From JAYWIG01 sp043789035 (GTDB lineage Bacteria > Pseudomonadota > Gammaproteobacteria > Burkholderiales > Burkholderiaceae_E), in contig JAYWIG010000295.1 of NCBI GenBank assembly GCA_043789035.1, positions 1 through 33,374 on the forward strand: a DNA stretch of 33,374 bases, read 5' to 3'. Of the stretch, positions 16,829 to 26,069 are shown in pieces. Every line of letters starts with the position of its first letter. Position 1 is the stretch's first letter. The notes beneath the pieces are model-generated. The model was not told the DNA's origin. It worked only from the letters and a program-made list of their open reading frames with translations, and did not search any database. Made by a program: the position numbers and the translations under genes.

Positions 16829-19114
16829 ATGGATGAACAACTCAGAAAAGCCGCCCTCGAATATCACGAACAGGGTACGCCCGGTAAGATCGCAATTACC
16901 GCCACTAAACAGCTGACCAATCAACGCGATTTGGCGCTTGCCTACTCCCCTGGAGTGGCCGCAGCCTGCGAAGAAATTGTTAAAGACCCATCCAATGCGT
17001 TTCGCTATACCAGTCGCGGCAATTTAGTTGGCGTTGTGACTAACGGCACGGCTGTTTTGGGCTTGGGCAATATTGGCCCGCTAGCTTCAAAACCTGTGAT
17101 GGAAGGTAAGGCGGTACTGTTTAAGAAGTTCGCGGGTATCGACGTGTTCGATATCGAAATTAACGAAACTGATCCAGAAAAATTAGTACAAATTATTGCT
17201 GCACTCGAACCGACCTTCGGTGGTATTAATTTAGAAGATATCAAAGCACCGGATTGCTTTTACGTTGAGCGTAAATTGCGTGAACGTATGAAGATACCCG
17301 TCTTCCATGATGATCAGCATGGCACGGCCATCGTGGTAGGCGCTGCACTGACTAACGGCTTGCATGTCGTAGGTAAGGATATTAAAAACATCAAGGTCGT
17401 TGTCAGTGGTGCGGGTGCAGCGGCGCTGGCCTGCCTTGAACTTTTAGTTGATCTAGGGCTGCCAAAGAAAAACGTTTGGGTCACTGATCTTGCTGGCGTG
17501 GTTTACAAAGGCCGGGTTGAGTTGATGGATCCCGATAAAGAGCAATACGCTCAAGAGACTTCGGCACGCAAACTTGCCGACATTATGGACGGCGCGGACG
17601 TATTTTTAGGGCTCTCAGCCGGTGGCGTACTAAAACCAGAAATGGTTGTCAAGATGGCGGCTAGACCACTAGTGTTTGCGTTGGCGAACCCGACACCGGA
17701 GATCCTGCCTGAAGAGGCTAAAGCCGTGCGGCCTGATGTGATTATGGCTACGGGCCGCACCGACTATTCCAACCAAGTGAATAATGTTCTGTGTTTTCCG
17801 TTCATCTTTCGAGGCGCGTTGGACGTAGGTGCGACAACGATTACCCGTGAAATGGAAATTGCGGCCGTTCATGCAGTGGCTGGCTTGGCGCGTGAAGAGC
17901 TCTCCGATGTGGTTGCCACCGCCTACAGCTCTGCTGGTTTGAATTTCGGCCCTGATTATTTGATTCCAAGGCCTTTCGATCCTCGCCTCATCGTTCGGAT
18001 TGCCCCTGCTGTCGCTAAAGCCGCGATGGAATCAGGGGTGGCCACCCGTCCAATTAAGGATTGGGAAGCCTATAGAACGCAACTAGAGCAGTTCGTCTAT
18101 CACTCCGGCAACTTCATGAAGCCGATCTTTAGCACGGCTAAACGGGCTGAGAAAAAGCGGGTGGTGTATGCCGAGGGTGAAGACGAGCGAGTACTTAGAG
18201 CGATTCAAGTGATTGTTGACGAAGGCATTGCCAAGCCACTGCTCGTCGGCCGGCCAGCGGTGATTGAACGTCGTATTGAACGCTATGGGCTTCGACTAAA
18301 AGCCGGCAAAGATTTTGAAGTGGTTAACCCGGAAATGGATGAGCGCTATCGCAAATATTTTATGGCCTACCATGCGTTGGTCGATCGCAAAGGCGTATCG
18401 ATGCAATATGCCAAGATTGAAATGCGCCGCCGTCACACGTTGATCGGCGCAATGGCTATTAAGATGGGTGATGCCGACGCGATGATTTGCGGCACGTTTG
18501 GTACTTTCAACTTGCACCTGCACTATATAGACCAAGTGATTGGTAAGCGAGAGGGCTCAAGTGTATATGCGGCAATGAACACGCTTATGCTATCTAATCG
18601 ACAAGTTACTATCGTCGATACCCATGTGAACGCAGACCCAACTGCTGCGCAGATTGCCGAAATCACCATTATGGCGGCCGAAGAGCTGCAACGTTTTGGT
18701 ATCAAGCCGCTCGTGGCCTTGCTCTCGCATTCCAACTTTGGTACCTCTGATCACCCAAGCGCACTCAAGATGCGAGAGGCGCTACAAATCATTCGCAAAG
18801 TATCACCGAATTTAGAGGTCGATGGAGAAATGCAGGGCGACACTGCTCTTGATGCCAAATATCGCCATGGCAGCATGCCGAATTCCTATCTCAAAGGTGA
18901 AGCAAACCTATTGGTGATGCCTGGAATTGATGCTGCCAATATTTCATACAACTTGCTCAAAACGGCCGCTGGTAACAACGTCGCAATTGGGCCGGTTTTG
19001 CTTGGCGCAGCGGCCCCAGTGCACGTATTGACGGCTTCTGCAACAGTTCGTCGCGTCGTAAATATGAGTGCGTGGGCAGTGGTCGATGCAAACTCAGAGC
19101 GTATGAAAATTTAA
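16829..19114 (+). CDS. maeB: NADP-dependent malic enzyme with phosphotransacetylase-like domain
   Basis: 761 residues from ATG 16829; a TTG at 16811 is also in frame but gives a non-typical N-terminus. The N-terminal malic domain has GKIAITATKQLTNQRDLALA, YSPGVAAACEEI, GIDVFDIEI and FHDDQHGTAIVVGAAL. The Rossmann part is VVSGAGAAALACLELL, followed by MATGRTDYSNQVNNVLCFPF. From about residue 425 a phosphotransacetylase-like domain follows (RVVYAEGEDERVLRAIQV, HSNFGTSDHPSALKMREAL, GPVLLGAAAPVHVL), which in the family is regulatory, sensing acetyl-CoA, rather than catalytic. Reaction: malate + NADP+ to pyruvate + CO2 + NADPH. It stands alone as a single-gene unit. Confidence 0.95.
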   Translation: MDEQLRKAALEYHEQGTPGKIAITATKQLTNQRDLALAYSPGVAAACEEIVKDPSNAFRYTSRGNLVGVVTNGTAVLGLGNIGPLASKPVMEGKAVLFKKFAGIDVFDIEINETDPEKLVQIIAALEPTFGGINLEDIKAPDCFYVERKLRERMKIPVFHDDQHGTAIVVGAALTNGLHVVGKDIKNIKVVVSGAGAAALACLELLVDLGLPKKNVWVTDLAGVVYKGRVELMDPDKEQYAQETSARKLADIMDGADVFLGLSAGGVLKPEMVVKMAARPLVFALANPTPEILPEEAKAVRPDVIMATGRTDYSNQVNNVLCFPFIFRGALDVGATTITREMEIAAVHAVAGLAREELSDVVATAYSSAGLNFGPDYLIPRPFDPRLIVRIAPAVAKAAMESGVATRPIKDWEAYRTQLEQFVYHSGNFMKPIFSTAKRAEKKRVVYAEGEDERVLRAIQVIVDEGIAKPLLVGRPAVIERRIERYGLRLKAGKDFEVVNPEMDERYRKYFMAYHALVDRKGVSMQYAKIEMRRRHTLIGAMAIKMGDADAMICGTFGTFNLHLHYIDQVIGKREGSSVYAAMNTLMLSNRQVTIVDTHVNADPTAAQIAEITIMAAEELQRFGIKPLVALLSHSNFGTSDHPSALKMREALQIIRKVSPNLEVDGEMQGDTALDAKYRHGSMPNSYLKGEANLLVMPGIDAANISYNLLKTAAGNNVAIGPVLLGAAAPVHVLTASATVRRVVNMSAWAVVDANSERMKI

Positions 19115-19278
19115 CATCTTGCCGCCGCTCATGTGGCTAGAGTTGGCCATTGGTCGGCGGCCTCGTAATTACTCCACGCTTTTTGCCGAAGCTTGTTGAC
19201 CATAACCATGATGGCCTCGTAACCTACCTCCAGATGGATCGAATAAGTCGATTTTGAGATAGAACAAGGGAATCTTCG

Positions 19279-21579
19279 GTGAGTGCATCTACGATAAACA
19301 CGGCCAATGAGTCAGCTGCCGACGGTGGCCGCAAACGCTATGATCTTTTGGAAGACTGCCGCGAACTCGTGATGACGAGGCTAACTAAGCTCGTCAATGA
19401 TGCGCTTAGTTCTATGGGCGAAGAACTCACCACCGTTGCGTTGAGTACGTCTAAACGTGATGAGCAGCAGGCGCTACTCGAAGCCGTGAGTATCGTAAAG
19501 CAGCATAAAGCCGAAATCGAACAGCGGTTTCATCGTAGCTTTGCCGATATTTTTGAGAAGCGCTTATTCAATAACCGAGGCGAAGAAAAAGACGATGGTG
19601 ATACAGGCCCTGTTGAGCTCACGTTAGTAGACGACGATGTTATTCGCGACAAAATTGCCATCGATAAATTAGTGCACCGTGCCAAAGGCAAGCTTGACCC
19701 TGATGAAGTTCTTGGGGTTAGGGCAAGGCTGGCCGCATTGCTAGAGCGCGAATGGTTCGATGAGAGTTTGCATCCTGCGGCACCTGAGGCCATCTTTGAA
19801 GCCTTAAAAAATGCCATTAGTCATATCACCAGCCAAGCAACGGTAAAGGCCGCTTTGCTTGATGCATTTGAGCCGCACATTACCGCCAATCTAAATGCGG
19901 TTTACATGAATGTGAATAGCCGTTTGGTAAGCAATCGAATATTGCCGAAGATTCGTCCTCGGGTTGTAGGCGCTGCCAATACGAAGCCGAAAAACCGGCC
20001 GAATGATGATGTCAGTGATGCCTTTGACAAATTAGGGAAACATGGTCAGTTTGGTGTTGATGCTGCTGAAGGCTTCGTGGCTGAAGGCACCATTGACCAT
20101 GCTACCTTGATGGGCCTGTATCAGCAGATGTCCCAGCAGCTTATGAATGGTGCGCCGTCGGCAAAAATGTCGGCCGCCCGCATGCTTTCAGATCCGATGA
20201 TTTTCGGCGTCGCTGATTTACCGGTACCAAGTGCTCAGCCACCGCTGCTTGATGCTTTGTCTAGTCTTCAGTTTGGTATGAATTCGAGAGAAAATTTGGC
20301 AATGACAGTCGAGGATTTAGTTGCCTCCGTGACTGCGCAGGCAAAAGATAAAGGTTCGCCACTAGATCAACTCACAGTGGAAATTGTCTCGCTGGTGTTT
20401 GACTATATCTATGCCGATAAGCGCGTCAATGACGTTGTTAAGCAGCAGTTACTACGTTTGCAAGTGGTGGCAATTAAAGCGGCTTTGATTGATCGCAGCT
20501 TCTTTGCTCGTCGACAGCATCCTATGCGTAAGCTAGTCGATAGGATTAGCGAAATTGGTAGTGATCCGGACGCAGATTTATCCCAAGAAGGCGAGTTGTA
20601 TCCGGCGGTTGCTCGAATCATCGATGGGGTATTGGAAGAGTTTGTCGATGACTTGAGCGTTTTCGAGCAAGCGCTTGTTTCGCTGGAAGATGCGTCGAAC
20701 GCTGAGCAAATTCGTCGCGCTGAATATATTGCTGAGCTCACTAGAGAATCGCAGGCGAAGGAAGAGTTGCAGCTGGCATTAGAGTCATCAAAATCGGATC
20801 TACAGCAACGATTGGTGGGCAGTCATCCTGAGTTCATGCGTACTTTCCTACTTCGCTGGTGGGCGCCAGTGATGGCGAGTTGCAAGGTTACTTTGAGCCC
20901 GAACGGCAGCGAATTGGATCGGCAGTATGAGGCCGCATTGCGCACCTGCGAATGGTTGATTTGGTCGGTTGATCCTAAGGTGCCAAACGATGTCCCAAAA
21001 TTAGCTGCACTGTTGCCAAAATTAATCAATGCGTTAATTCGAGGGTTGCAACGAGTTGAAATTCCGGATGAAGAACGCGAAACTTTCTTCAATCAACTAT
21101 TGAAAAAACATACTGAAGCAATTAATAACGCAAAGGAAACGCCTGCAGAGAAAAAGGCATCGGCATTTGCTGCCGCCAAAGAAGGCAAGTTAGATCAGAA
21201 GCTTGATAGCAAAAAGCCTAGCTCAGTCGCCTCAACGGTTCAAATGCAAGAAGACGGAAGCTTAAAGTTTTCTCCGGCGGCGGCGAGCTTAGAAGCATCA
21301 GCCATGACTGTGAACAGTACAGACGTTCAGTTACAACACTTTGTGAGAGGAATGTTGTTCGATTTCAAAGAAATTGACGGTACTTTCAAGCGTGTAAAGT
21401 TGTCGTGGATCAGCCCGGCCCGAACGCTTTATGTGTTCAGCCGCTACCCTGGCGATTCAAGAGCGTTGGAGGCGAATGAGTTTGTTGGCCTACTGGATTC
21501 GGGTCGAGCGAAGTTGGTCGAAGATGCTGCGCCTTTGGATCGTGCAATGGATGCGTTGGCCATGCGTCAGGCTGCTTAA
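19279..21579 (+). CDS. DUF1631 family protein
   Basis: 766 residues from a GTG start at 19279 with AAGGG eight bases upstream. The body is helical and charged, with no signal peptide or membrane segment. Recognisable family stretches include LLEDCRELVMTRLTKLVNDA at the start, SLVFDYIYADKRVNDVVKQQ and LLRLQVVAIKAALIDRSFFA in the middle. The C-terminal region KRVKLSWISPARTLYVFSRY looks PilZ-like. Residues about 610-650 are a lysine-rich linker (AKEGKLDQKLDSKKPSS). The function of DUF1631 is not established. A possible promoter (TTGACC at 19196, 18 bases, TAACCT) lies upstream, weakly supported. A GCCGCCG...CGGCGGC inverted repeat at 19121-19161 follows the malic enzyme gene. Confidence 0.8.
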   Translation: MSASTINTANESAADGGRKRYDLLEDCRELVMTRLTKLVNDALSSMGEELTTVALSTSKRDEQQALLEAVSIVKQHKAEIEQRFHRSFADIFEKRLFNNRGEEKDDGDTGPVELTLVDDDVIRDKIAIDKLVHRAKGKLDPDEVLGVRARLAALLEREWFDESLHPAAPEAIFEALKNAISHITSQATVKAALLDAFEPHITANLNAVYMNVNSRLVSNRILPKIRPRVVGAANTKPKNRPNDDVSDAFDKLGKHGQFGVDAAEGFVAEGTIDHATLMGLYQQMSQQLMNGAPSAKMSAARMLSDPMIFGVADLPVPSAQPPLLDALSSLQFGMNSRENLAMTVEDLVASVTAQAKDKGSPLDQLTVEIVSLVFDYIYADKRVNDVVKQQLLRLQVVAIKAALIDRSFFARRQHPMRKLVDRISEIGSDPDADLSQEGELYPAVARIIDGVLEEFVDDLSVFEQALVSLEDASNAEQIRRAEYIAELTRESQAKEELQLALESSKSDLQQRLVGSHPEFMRTFLLRWWAPVMASCKVTLSPNGSELDRQYEAALRTCEWLIWSVDPKVPNDVPKLAALLPKLINALIRGLQRVEIPDEERETFFNQLLKKHTEAINNAKETPAEKKASAFAAAKEGKLDQKLDSKKPSSVASTVQMQEDGSLKFSPAAASLEASAMTVNSTDVQLQHFVRGMLFDFKEIDGTFKRVKLSWISPARTLYVFSRYPGDSRALEANEFVGLLDSGRAKLVEDAAPLDRAMDALAMRQAA

Positions 21580-21625
21580 GCACATTTATCTTTTACTTCG
21601 CCTCAATCTGATTTAGGATTGGGCG

Positions 21626-22057
21626 ATGAGAAATCGCTTAAGCCTTAAATCGTTCAAAGTTTTTTTGCGCAAGCCCTTGGTAGCTTTCGCATTTTGCTGC
21701 GCGGCTTTTGGGTTAATTGCCCCTATCCAGGCGCGTGATTTGCCCAGTAAGGTTGTAGAGCAAACGCAAATCGCTTCGACCGAACTCCCCAATGAAGCCC
21801 AGCAAACCTTAGCGTTAATACGTAGAGGTGGGCCTTTCCCTTACGAAAAAGACGGCGTTACATTTGGAAATAGAGAAAAACAGCTGCCAAAGCAGCGTCG
21901 TGGCTATTACACGGAGTACACTGTTAGGACACCCGGTGCAAAAAACCGCGGTGCTAAACGCCTTGTGGTTGGAGGTGAACCACAAACGAGCAAAGAAATT
22001 TATTACACCGATGATCATTACCAATCCTTCATACGAGTTAAGCAGGTTGATAAATGA
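21626..22057 (+). CDS. Secreted guanyl-specific ribonuclease (barnase/RNase Sa type)
   Basis: 143 residues. The signal peptide runs through KPLVAFAFCCAAFGLIAPIQ and probably ends at QARD. The C-terminal half aligns by eye with RNase Sa: YYTEYTVRTPGAKNRGAKRL supplies the catalytic Glu97 with Arg108 and Arg112, and YYTDDHYQSFIRV supplies His131. All expected catalytic residues are present at RNase Sa-like spacing, so the enzyme looks active. Known role: extracellular RNA cleavage at guanosine. The downstream gene overlaps by four bases and encodes a barstar-type inhibitor, which would protect the cytoplasm before export. Confidence 0.9.
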   Translation: MRNRLSLKSFKVFLRKPLVAFAFCCAAFGLIAPIQARDLPSKVVEQTQIASTELPNEAQQTLALIRRGGPFPYEKDGVTFGNREKQLPKQRRGYYTEYTVRTPGAKNRGAKRLVVGGEPQTSKEIYYTDDHYQSFIRVKQVDK

Positions 22058-22500
22058 ACGCATTTAGCAACATTCCAGCGCACTCTGTTATGCCTATGGG
22101 CGACATGGGATTGGAAGAGATTCGACGTGCCGCGTTCAGAGCGGAGCAGATATGTTTAGTCGCCGATTTGGCGAAATCCAAAACCAAAACCGAGATTTTG
22201 GAAACTATTGGCAAGGAAATGAGTTTTGGCGAACACTTCGGTAAAAACTTTGATGCCCTATACGATTGCCTCACGGATTTAAAGCCGCAAAAATCAGATG
22301 GCGATCCCGGTTTCGTGTTGGTTTTGCAAAACTTGCCTCATTCTGTGAAGTTTGATGATGAAGACCGCCAAGCACTGCTCGACGTTTTTAGGGACGCGTC
22401 CGAGCATTTCTTTGATCAAGAAATTGCATTTAGAGTTTTTTACACTGTTGATGCCAAGGCGGTAGAGACTGCTAAAACGGGCTCGAAGAAAACAACTTAA
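22054..22500 (+). CDS. Barstar family ribonuclease inhibitor
   Basis: 148 residues. The core KTEILETIGKEMSFGEHFGKNFDALYDCLTDL is the hallmark barstar helix-loop region, with FGKNFDAL carrying the aspartate that plugs the RNase active site; GFVLVLQNL follows as a core strand. An extra N-terminal segment of about 30 residues (NIPAHSVMPMGDMGLEEIRR) and a Lys-rich tail extend the canonical 90-residue fold. No signal peptide, so cytoplasmic. The ATG overlaps the RNase stop (ATGA), implying translational coupling and a balanced ratio of inhibitor to enzyme. Confidence 0.9.
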   Translation: MNAFSNIPAHSVMPMGDMGLEEIRRAAFRAEQICLVADLAKSKTKTEILETIGKEMSFGEHFGKNFDALYDCLTDLKPQKSDGDPGFVLVLQNLPHSVKFDDEDRQALLDVFRDASEHFFDQEIAFRVFYTVDAKAVETAKTGSKKTT

Positions 22501-22524
22501 CCGCTTTCAAACCGGCGGTAGAAA

Positions 22525-22555
22525 CAAACAGCTGAATTTTTAAATCAGCTGTTTG
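22525..22555. terminator. Bidirectional terminator between barstar and yidB-like genes
   Basis: The perfect 11 bp stem CAAACAGCTGA (22525-22535) with TCAGCTGTTTG (22545-22555) has a 9-base A/T loop. It lies between two convergent genes, 25 bases after the barstar stop and 22 bases from the end of the leftward gene. The stem is symmetrical, so it could act both ways. There is no long T run. Confidence 0.6.
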
Positions 22556-22576
22556 AGCGGAATAAACACGCAAAAA

Positions 22577-22990
22577 TTACTTTTGCAAGAACCCCTGCAA
22601 CATTTTCATCATTGCGTCGCTATCGCCAAAACCTTGTTGAGGCGCTTCGCCATGCGGTGTCAGCTTGTCTATCAGAGTAGGAAGCAAATCGGCTAATTGG
22701 CCCGAAGTTTGCTCGTTCGATAAGCCTAATTGCTGGGCGATTTGTGCAATTTGGCCTGAACCAAGTATCTGCTGTAGTTGATCGCCTGAAATTGGTAAAT
22801 TTTCACCCTTACCAATCCACGATTGAACGACATTACCCAAACCAGCTTGTTGAAACTGCCCTAGCAAACCTGCCAACCCGCTGCCACCTTGTTGGTTGTT
22901 TGACAACATGCTCAAGGCGATGTTGAGTAAAGGGTTCTGCTGCTGTTGGCCGCCCATTACGGCACCCAAAATTGAATTTAATAAGCTCAT
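22577..22990 (-). CDS. YidB family (DUF937) protein
   Basis: 137 residues, preceded by a strong AGGAG. The sequence MSLLNSILGAVMGGQQQQNP, then SGLAGLLGQFQQAGLGNVVQ, WIGKGENLPISGDQLQQILG and QIAQQLGLSNEQTSGQLADL, follows the YidB/DUF937 pattern of glycine- and glutamine-rich helices. The tail LLPTLIDKLTPHG is also typical. The function of the family is not known. It is convergent with barstar and upstream of nothing obvious; rsmE runs in the same direction but ends 48 bases before its start, so they may share a transcript. Confidence 0.85.
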   Translation of the reverse strand: MSLLNSILGAVMGGQQQQNPLLNIALSMLSNNQQGGSGLAGLLGQFQQAGLGNVVQSWIGKGENLPISGDQLQQILGSGQIAQIAQQLGLSNEQTSGQLADLLPTLIDKLTPHGEAPQQGFGDSDAMMKMLQGFLQK

Positions 22991-23038
22991 GGTTTTCTCC
23001 TATCTAGACCAAATACATGTAAAGGGATGGCTAGAGTA

Positions 23039-23848
23039 TCAAAAATCGCCCAGCAATGCCTGTAGTGATGCAATCACCGTGGGGCCCGCTGTTTCCGTGC
23101 GCAACACCCTTGGGCCTACGCGGATCGCTTGAAATCCTTGCCCAAGCGCAAAGCTAAGTTCTTCCTCGTCCAAGCCTCCTTCAGGGCCGATATAGACTGC
23201 AATGCGCAGTGGCGTGGGCGTTTCGCCCGAGGCCGTTTGCCTGATTTTGCTTGCCCAGCCTGATAATGGTTTTGAGCTAACGGGTGACAATACAAGCAAC
23301 GCATCGTGGTCAGATGTATGCGGATTGAATTGCAAACTATTGCAACTTGAAATCGCCGTTGCAATAGTCGGTACAGTTGCTCGACCACATTGTGCAGATG
23401 CTGCCCTCGCAATGTTGAGCCAATGAAATTGCTTTTTTTCGGCCTTTTCGGCACTTATTTGGGCCACGCTGCGATGGCATTCGACCGGAATAACCGTGTG
23501 TACGCCGAGTTCGGTCGCTTTTTCAATTGCCCATGCCATTTTTTCGCTGCTTGCCAGCCCTTGTAACAGGGTAATCGCTAACGGGCTTTCCGAGTTTGCA
23601 AGCATTGCGTTAGAAATTTCCACCGAGCAGTCTGTCTTTGCGTCAAAGTTCAGCGTTCCGTGATAAAAAAAACCGTCGCCATTAAATAGCACGATGGCAT
23701 CTCCAGATCTCATTCGTGTAACTCGCCTAATGTGATGTGCTGTTTCGGCGGGTAACTTCACGGTTTGGCCGTTGACGAGCGGCATTTGAACAAAATGACG
23801 AGGTGCTTTGCTTGGGTTTTGTGTTGGGCTTAGTGTTGGTATTGGCAC
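23039..23848 (-). CDS. rsmE: 16S rRNA (uracil-1498-N3)-methyltransferase RsmE
   Basis: 269 residues from a GTG start at 23848. The N-terminal PUA-like domain has APRHFVQMPLVNGQTVKLPA and HHIRRVTRMRSGDAIVLFNG. The C-terminal SPOUT domain carries the knot motifs KATELGVHTVIPVECHRSV, then AVYIGPEGGLDEEELSFAL and IRVGPRVLRTETAGPTVIAS. Reaction: SAM-dependent N3 methylation of U1498 in the 30S decoding region. An internal ATG (Met22) would remove the PRHF start of the domain, so the GTG is preferred despite a weak ribosome binding site. It is divergent from tkt. Confidence 0.93.
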   Translation of the reverse strand: MPIPTLSPTQNPSKAPRHFVQMPLVNGQTVKLPAETAHHIRRVTRMRSGDAIVLFNGDGFFYHGTLNFDAKTDCSVEISNAMLANSESPLAITLLQGLASSEKMAWAIEKATELGVHTVIPVECHRSVAQISAEKAEKKQFHWLNIARAASAQCGRATVPTIATAISSCNSLQFNPHTSDHDALLVLSPVSSKPLSGWASKIRQTASGETPTPLRIAVYIGPEGGLDEEELSFALGQGFQAIRVGPRVLRTETAGPTVIASLQALLGDF

Positions 23849-23993
23849 AGTATGAATTTTGTTTGATGCGCTTTCAGGCGTATTGACTCTCGGTTGATAG
23901 AATTATGGGCTAAGCTCGAATCATTTGCTTTCAACCCAACGCTAGTTTTCTCTCTCGTCAAACTAAATTCTTCTCAAATACAAAAAGCCAGCC

Positions 23994-26015
23994 ATGTCTC
24001 TTATTCAAGATCAAGCCAATGCTATTCGCGCTCTCGCGATGGATGCCGTTCAAAAAGCAAATTCTGGCCATCCCGGTGCTCCGATGGGTCTGGCCGAGGT
24101 AGCCTTGGCACTTTGGGGGCGGCACTTAAAGCACAACCCTGTCGATCCGCATTGGATGGATAGAGATCGTTTTGTATTGAGCAACGGGCATGGTTCCATG
24201 CTTTTGTACGCGTTATTGCATCTAACTGGCTATGATCTTCTCATTGATGACCTCAAAGCCTTTCGCCAACTGCATTCGAGAACACCAGGGCACCCCGAAG
24301 TTGATGTCACTCCGGGCGTAGAAACTACGACGGGCCCGCTTGGTCAGGGTGTTGCCAATGCAGTGGGTATGGCAATGTCAGAAAAAATTCTTGCCGCGCA
24401 GTTTAACAAACCAGGCTTCGCCGTCGTTGACCACTTCACCTACGCTATAGTGGGCGATGGCTGTTTGATGGAGGGTATTTCTCACGAAGTTTGCTCACTT
24501 GCCGGTACATTAAAACTCTCCAAACTTGTCCTGCTGTATGACGATAACGGTATTTCGATTGATGGCAGCGTTAAGCATTGGTTTGCAGACAATAGCGTTA
24601 AGCGCTTTGAAGCCTACGGGTGGAATGTATTGGCTGACATTGATGGCCATGACGTTGCAGCAGTGGATCGTGCAATTGCCATTGCGAAAGATTGGGCTGT
24701 GAATGGTAATAACGGTCATTTCGCGCCAACATTTATTCAATGCAAAACTAAAATAGGTAAAGGAGCCGCAACTAAAGAAGGCAGTTCTAAAACCCATGGC
24801 GAGCCTCTAGGCAACGATGAAATTGCGGCCACCCGTGCCGCTATCGGCTGGAATCACCCGCCGTTTGAGATTCCAGCAAATGTATATGCCGCTTGGGATG
24901 CCAAAACTTCTGGTGTACAAGCGAATGCCTATTGGCAAGGTTTGTTTGATCAATATCGTCTAGAGTTCCCTGCGCTTGCCGCCGAGCTTGAGAGCCGTAT
25001 GAAAGGGGAGTTACCTGCTCATTGGGATGATGTAGTCGACGAATTGATGGCCGATGTTGTCGCAAAAGGCGAAACTATTGCCACTCGCAAGGCATCGCAA
25101 AACGCGCTGAACTTTATTGGCCCGGCAGTATCGAATATGTTGGGCGGCTCAGCTGACTTAACCGGTAGCAACTTAACCGATTTCAAAGGTTGCGGCGCGC
25201 TACGTGCCGACGACTTTACCGGTCGCCACATCAACTATGGCGTGCGTGAGTTTGGTATGGCTGCAATCATGAATGGCATGGCGCTACATGGTGGCTTTAT
25301 CCCTTACGGCGGAACATTCCTCACTTTCTCAGATTACTCGCGCAACGCCTTGCGCATGGCCGCTCTGATGAAACGTCGTGTCATTCACGTGTTTACGCAT
25401 GATTCAATTGGCTTGGGCGAGGACGGTCCAACGCATCAAGCGGTTGAGCATACATCGAGTTTACGGATCATGCCGAATATGGATGTGTGGCGCCCTGGTG
25501 ATGCAGCAGAAACTGCGGTGGCTTGGGTGGCTGCGGTGGAGCGCGCTTCTGGGCCAACATCTCTCATTCTCACCCGGCAAGCGCTACCGTTTGTCACGCG
25601 CTCACAAACCCAACTGGATTTAATCTCTAAGGGTGGATACATATTGCGCGATGCAGGCAAGCCCGCCGCCGTAATTATTGCTACCGGTTCTGAGCTTTGC
25701 TTGGCAATGGCAGCTAGAGAGCAGTTAGCCGCGTCTGGTATCGAAGTTCGAGTGGTATCGATGCCGTCAACAAATGTGTTTGATAGGCAAGACGTCACAT
25801 ACAAGGCCAATGTGTTGCCGCACAATGTGCCCCGAATCGCTGTGGAAGCGGGTGTTACTGATGTTTGGTGGAAGTATGATTGCTCGGCTGTTGTTGGGTT
25901 GGATCGCTACGGCGAATCAGCCCCGGCAGGGCAATTGTTCAAATTGTTTGGGTTTACACCTGAAAACATCGCCGATACCGTACGAGAAGCATTACGCCGC
26001 GCTGCATTGCAGTAA
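23994..26015 (+). CDS. tkt: Transketolase
   Basis: 673 residues, the usual length. Thiamine diphosphate and substrate motifs in order: KANSGHPGAPMGLAEVALAL, FVLSNGHGSMLLYALLHLTG, GPLGQGVANAVGMAMSEK, VGDGCLMEGISHEVCSLAG (cofactor and Mg site), then GVREFGMAAIMNGMALHGGF with the catalytic glutamate, and FTHDSIGLGEDGPTHQAVEH. Reaction: two-carbon transfer between ketose and aldose phosphates in the pentose phosphate or Calvin cycle. It heads a rightward group with gap and pgk, 54 bases before gap. No Rubisco or phosphoribulokinase gene is visible, so a Calvin role is not supported here. Confidence 0.96.
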   Translation: MSLIQDQANAIRALAMDAVQKANSGHPGAPMGLAEVALALWGRHLKHNPVDPHWMDRDRFVLSNGHGSMLLYALLHLTGYDLLIDDLKAFRQLHSRTPGHPEVDVTPGVETTTGPLGQGVANAVGMAMSEKILAAQFNKPGFAVVDHFTYAIVGDGCLMEGISHEVCSLAGTLKLSKLVLLYDDNGISIDGSVKHWFADNSVKRFEAYGWNVLADIDGHDVAAVDRAIAIAKDWAVNGNNGHFAPTFIQCKTKIGKGAATKEGSSKTHGEPLGNDEIAATRAAIGWNHPPFEIPANVYAAWDAKTSGVQANAYWQGLFDQYRLEFPALAAELESRMKGELPAHWDDVVDELMADVVAKGETIATRKASQNALNFIGPAVSNMLGGSADLTGSNLTDFKGCGALRADDFTGRHINYGVREFGMAAIMNGMALHGGFIPYGGTFLTFSDYSRNALRMAALMKRRVIHVFTHDSIGLGEDGPTHQAVEHTSSLRIMPNMDVWRPGDAAETAVAWVAAVERASGPTSLILTRQALPFVTRSQTQLDLISKGGYILRDAGKPAAVIIATGSELCLAMAAREQLAASGIEVRVVSMPSTNVFDRQDVTYKANVLPHNVPRIAVEAGVTDVWWKYDCSAVVGLDRYGESAPAGQLFKLFGFTPENIADTVREALRRAALQ

Positions 26016-26069
26016 TGAGCTTAGTTTGCACATTGAGTAACTATTTTTTATTGACCTTTAGGAATTGAC

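Noticed and set aside
23883..23905. TTGACT upstream of tkt as a -35 element.
   Set aside because: No acceptable -10 hexamer at 16-18 bases; TAGAAT is too close.
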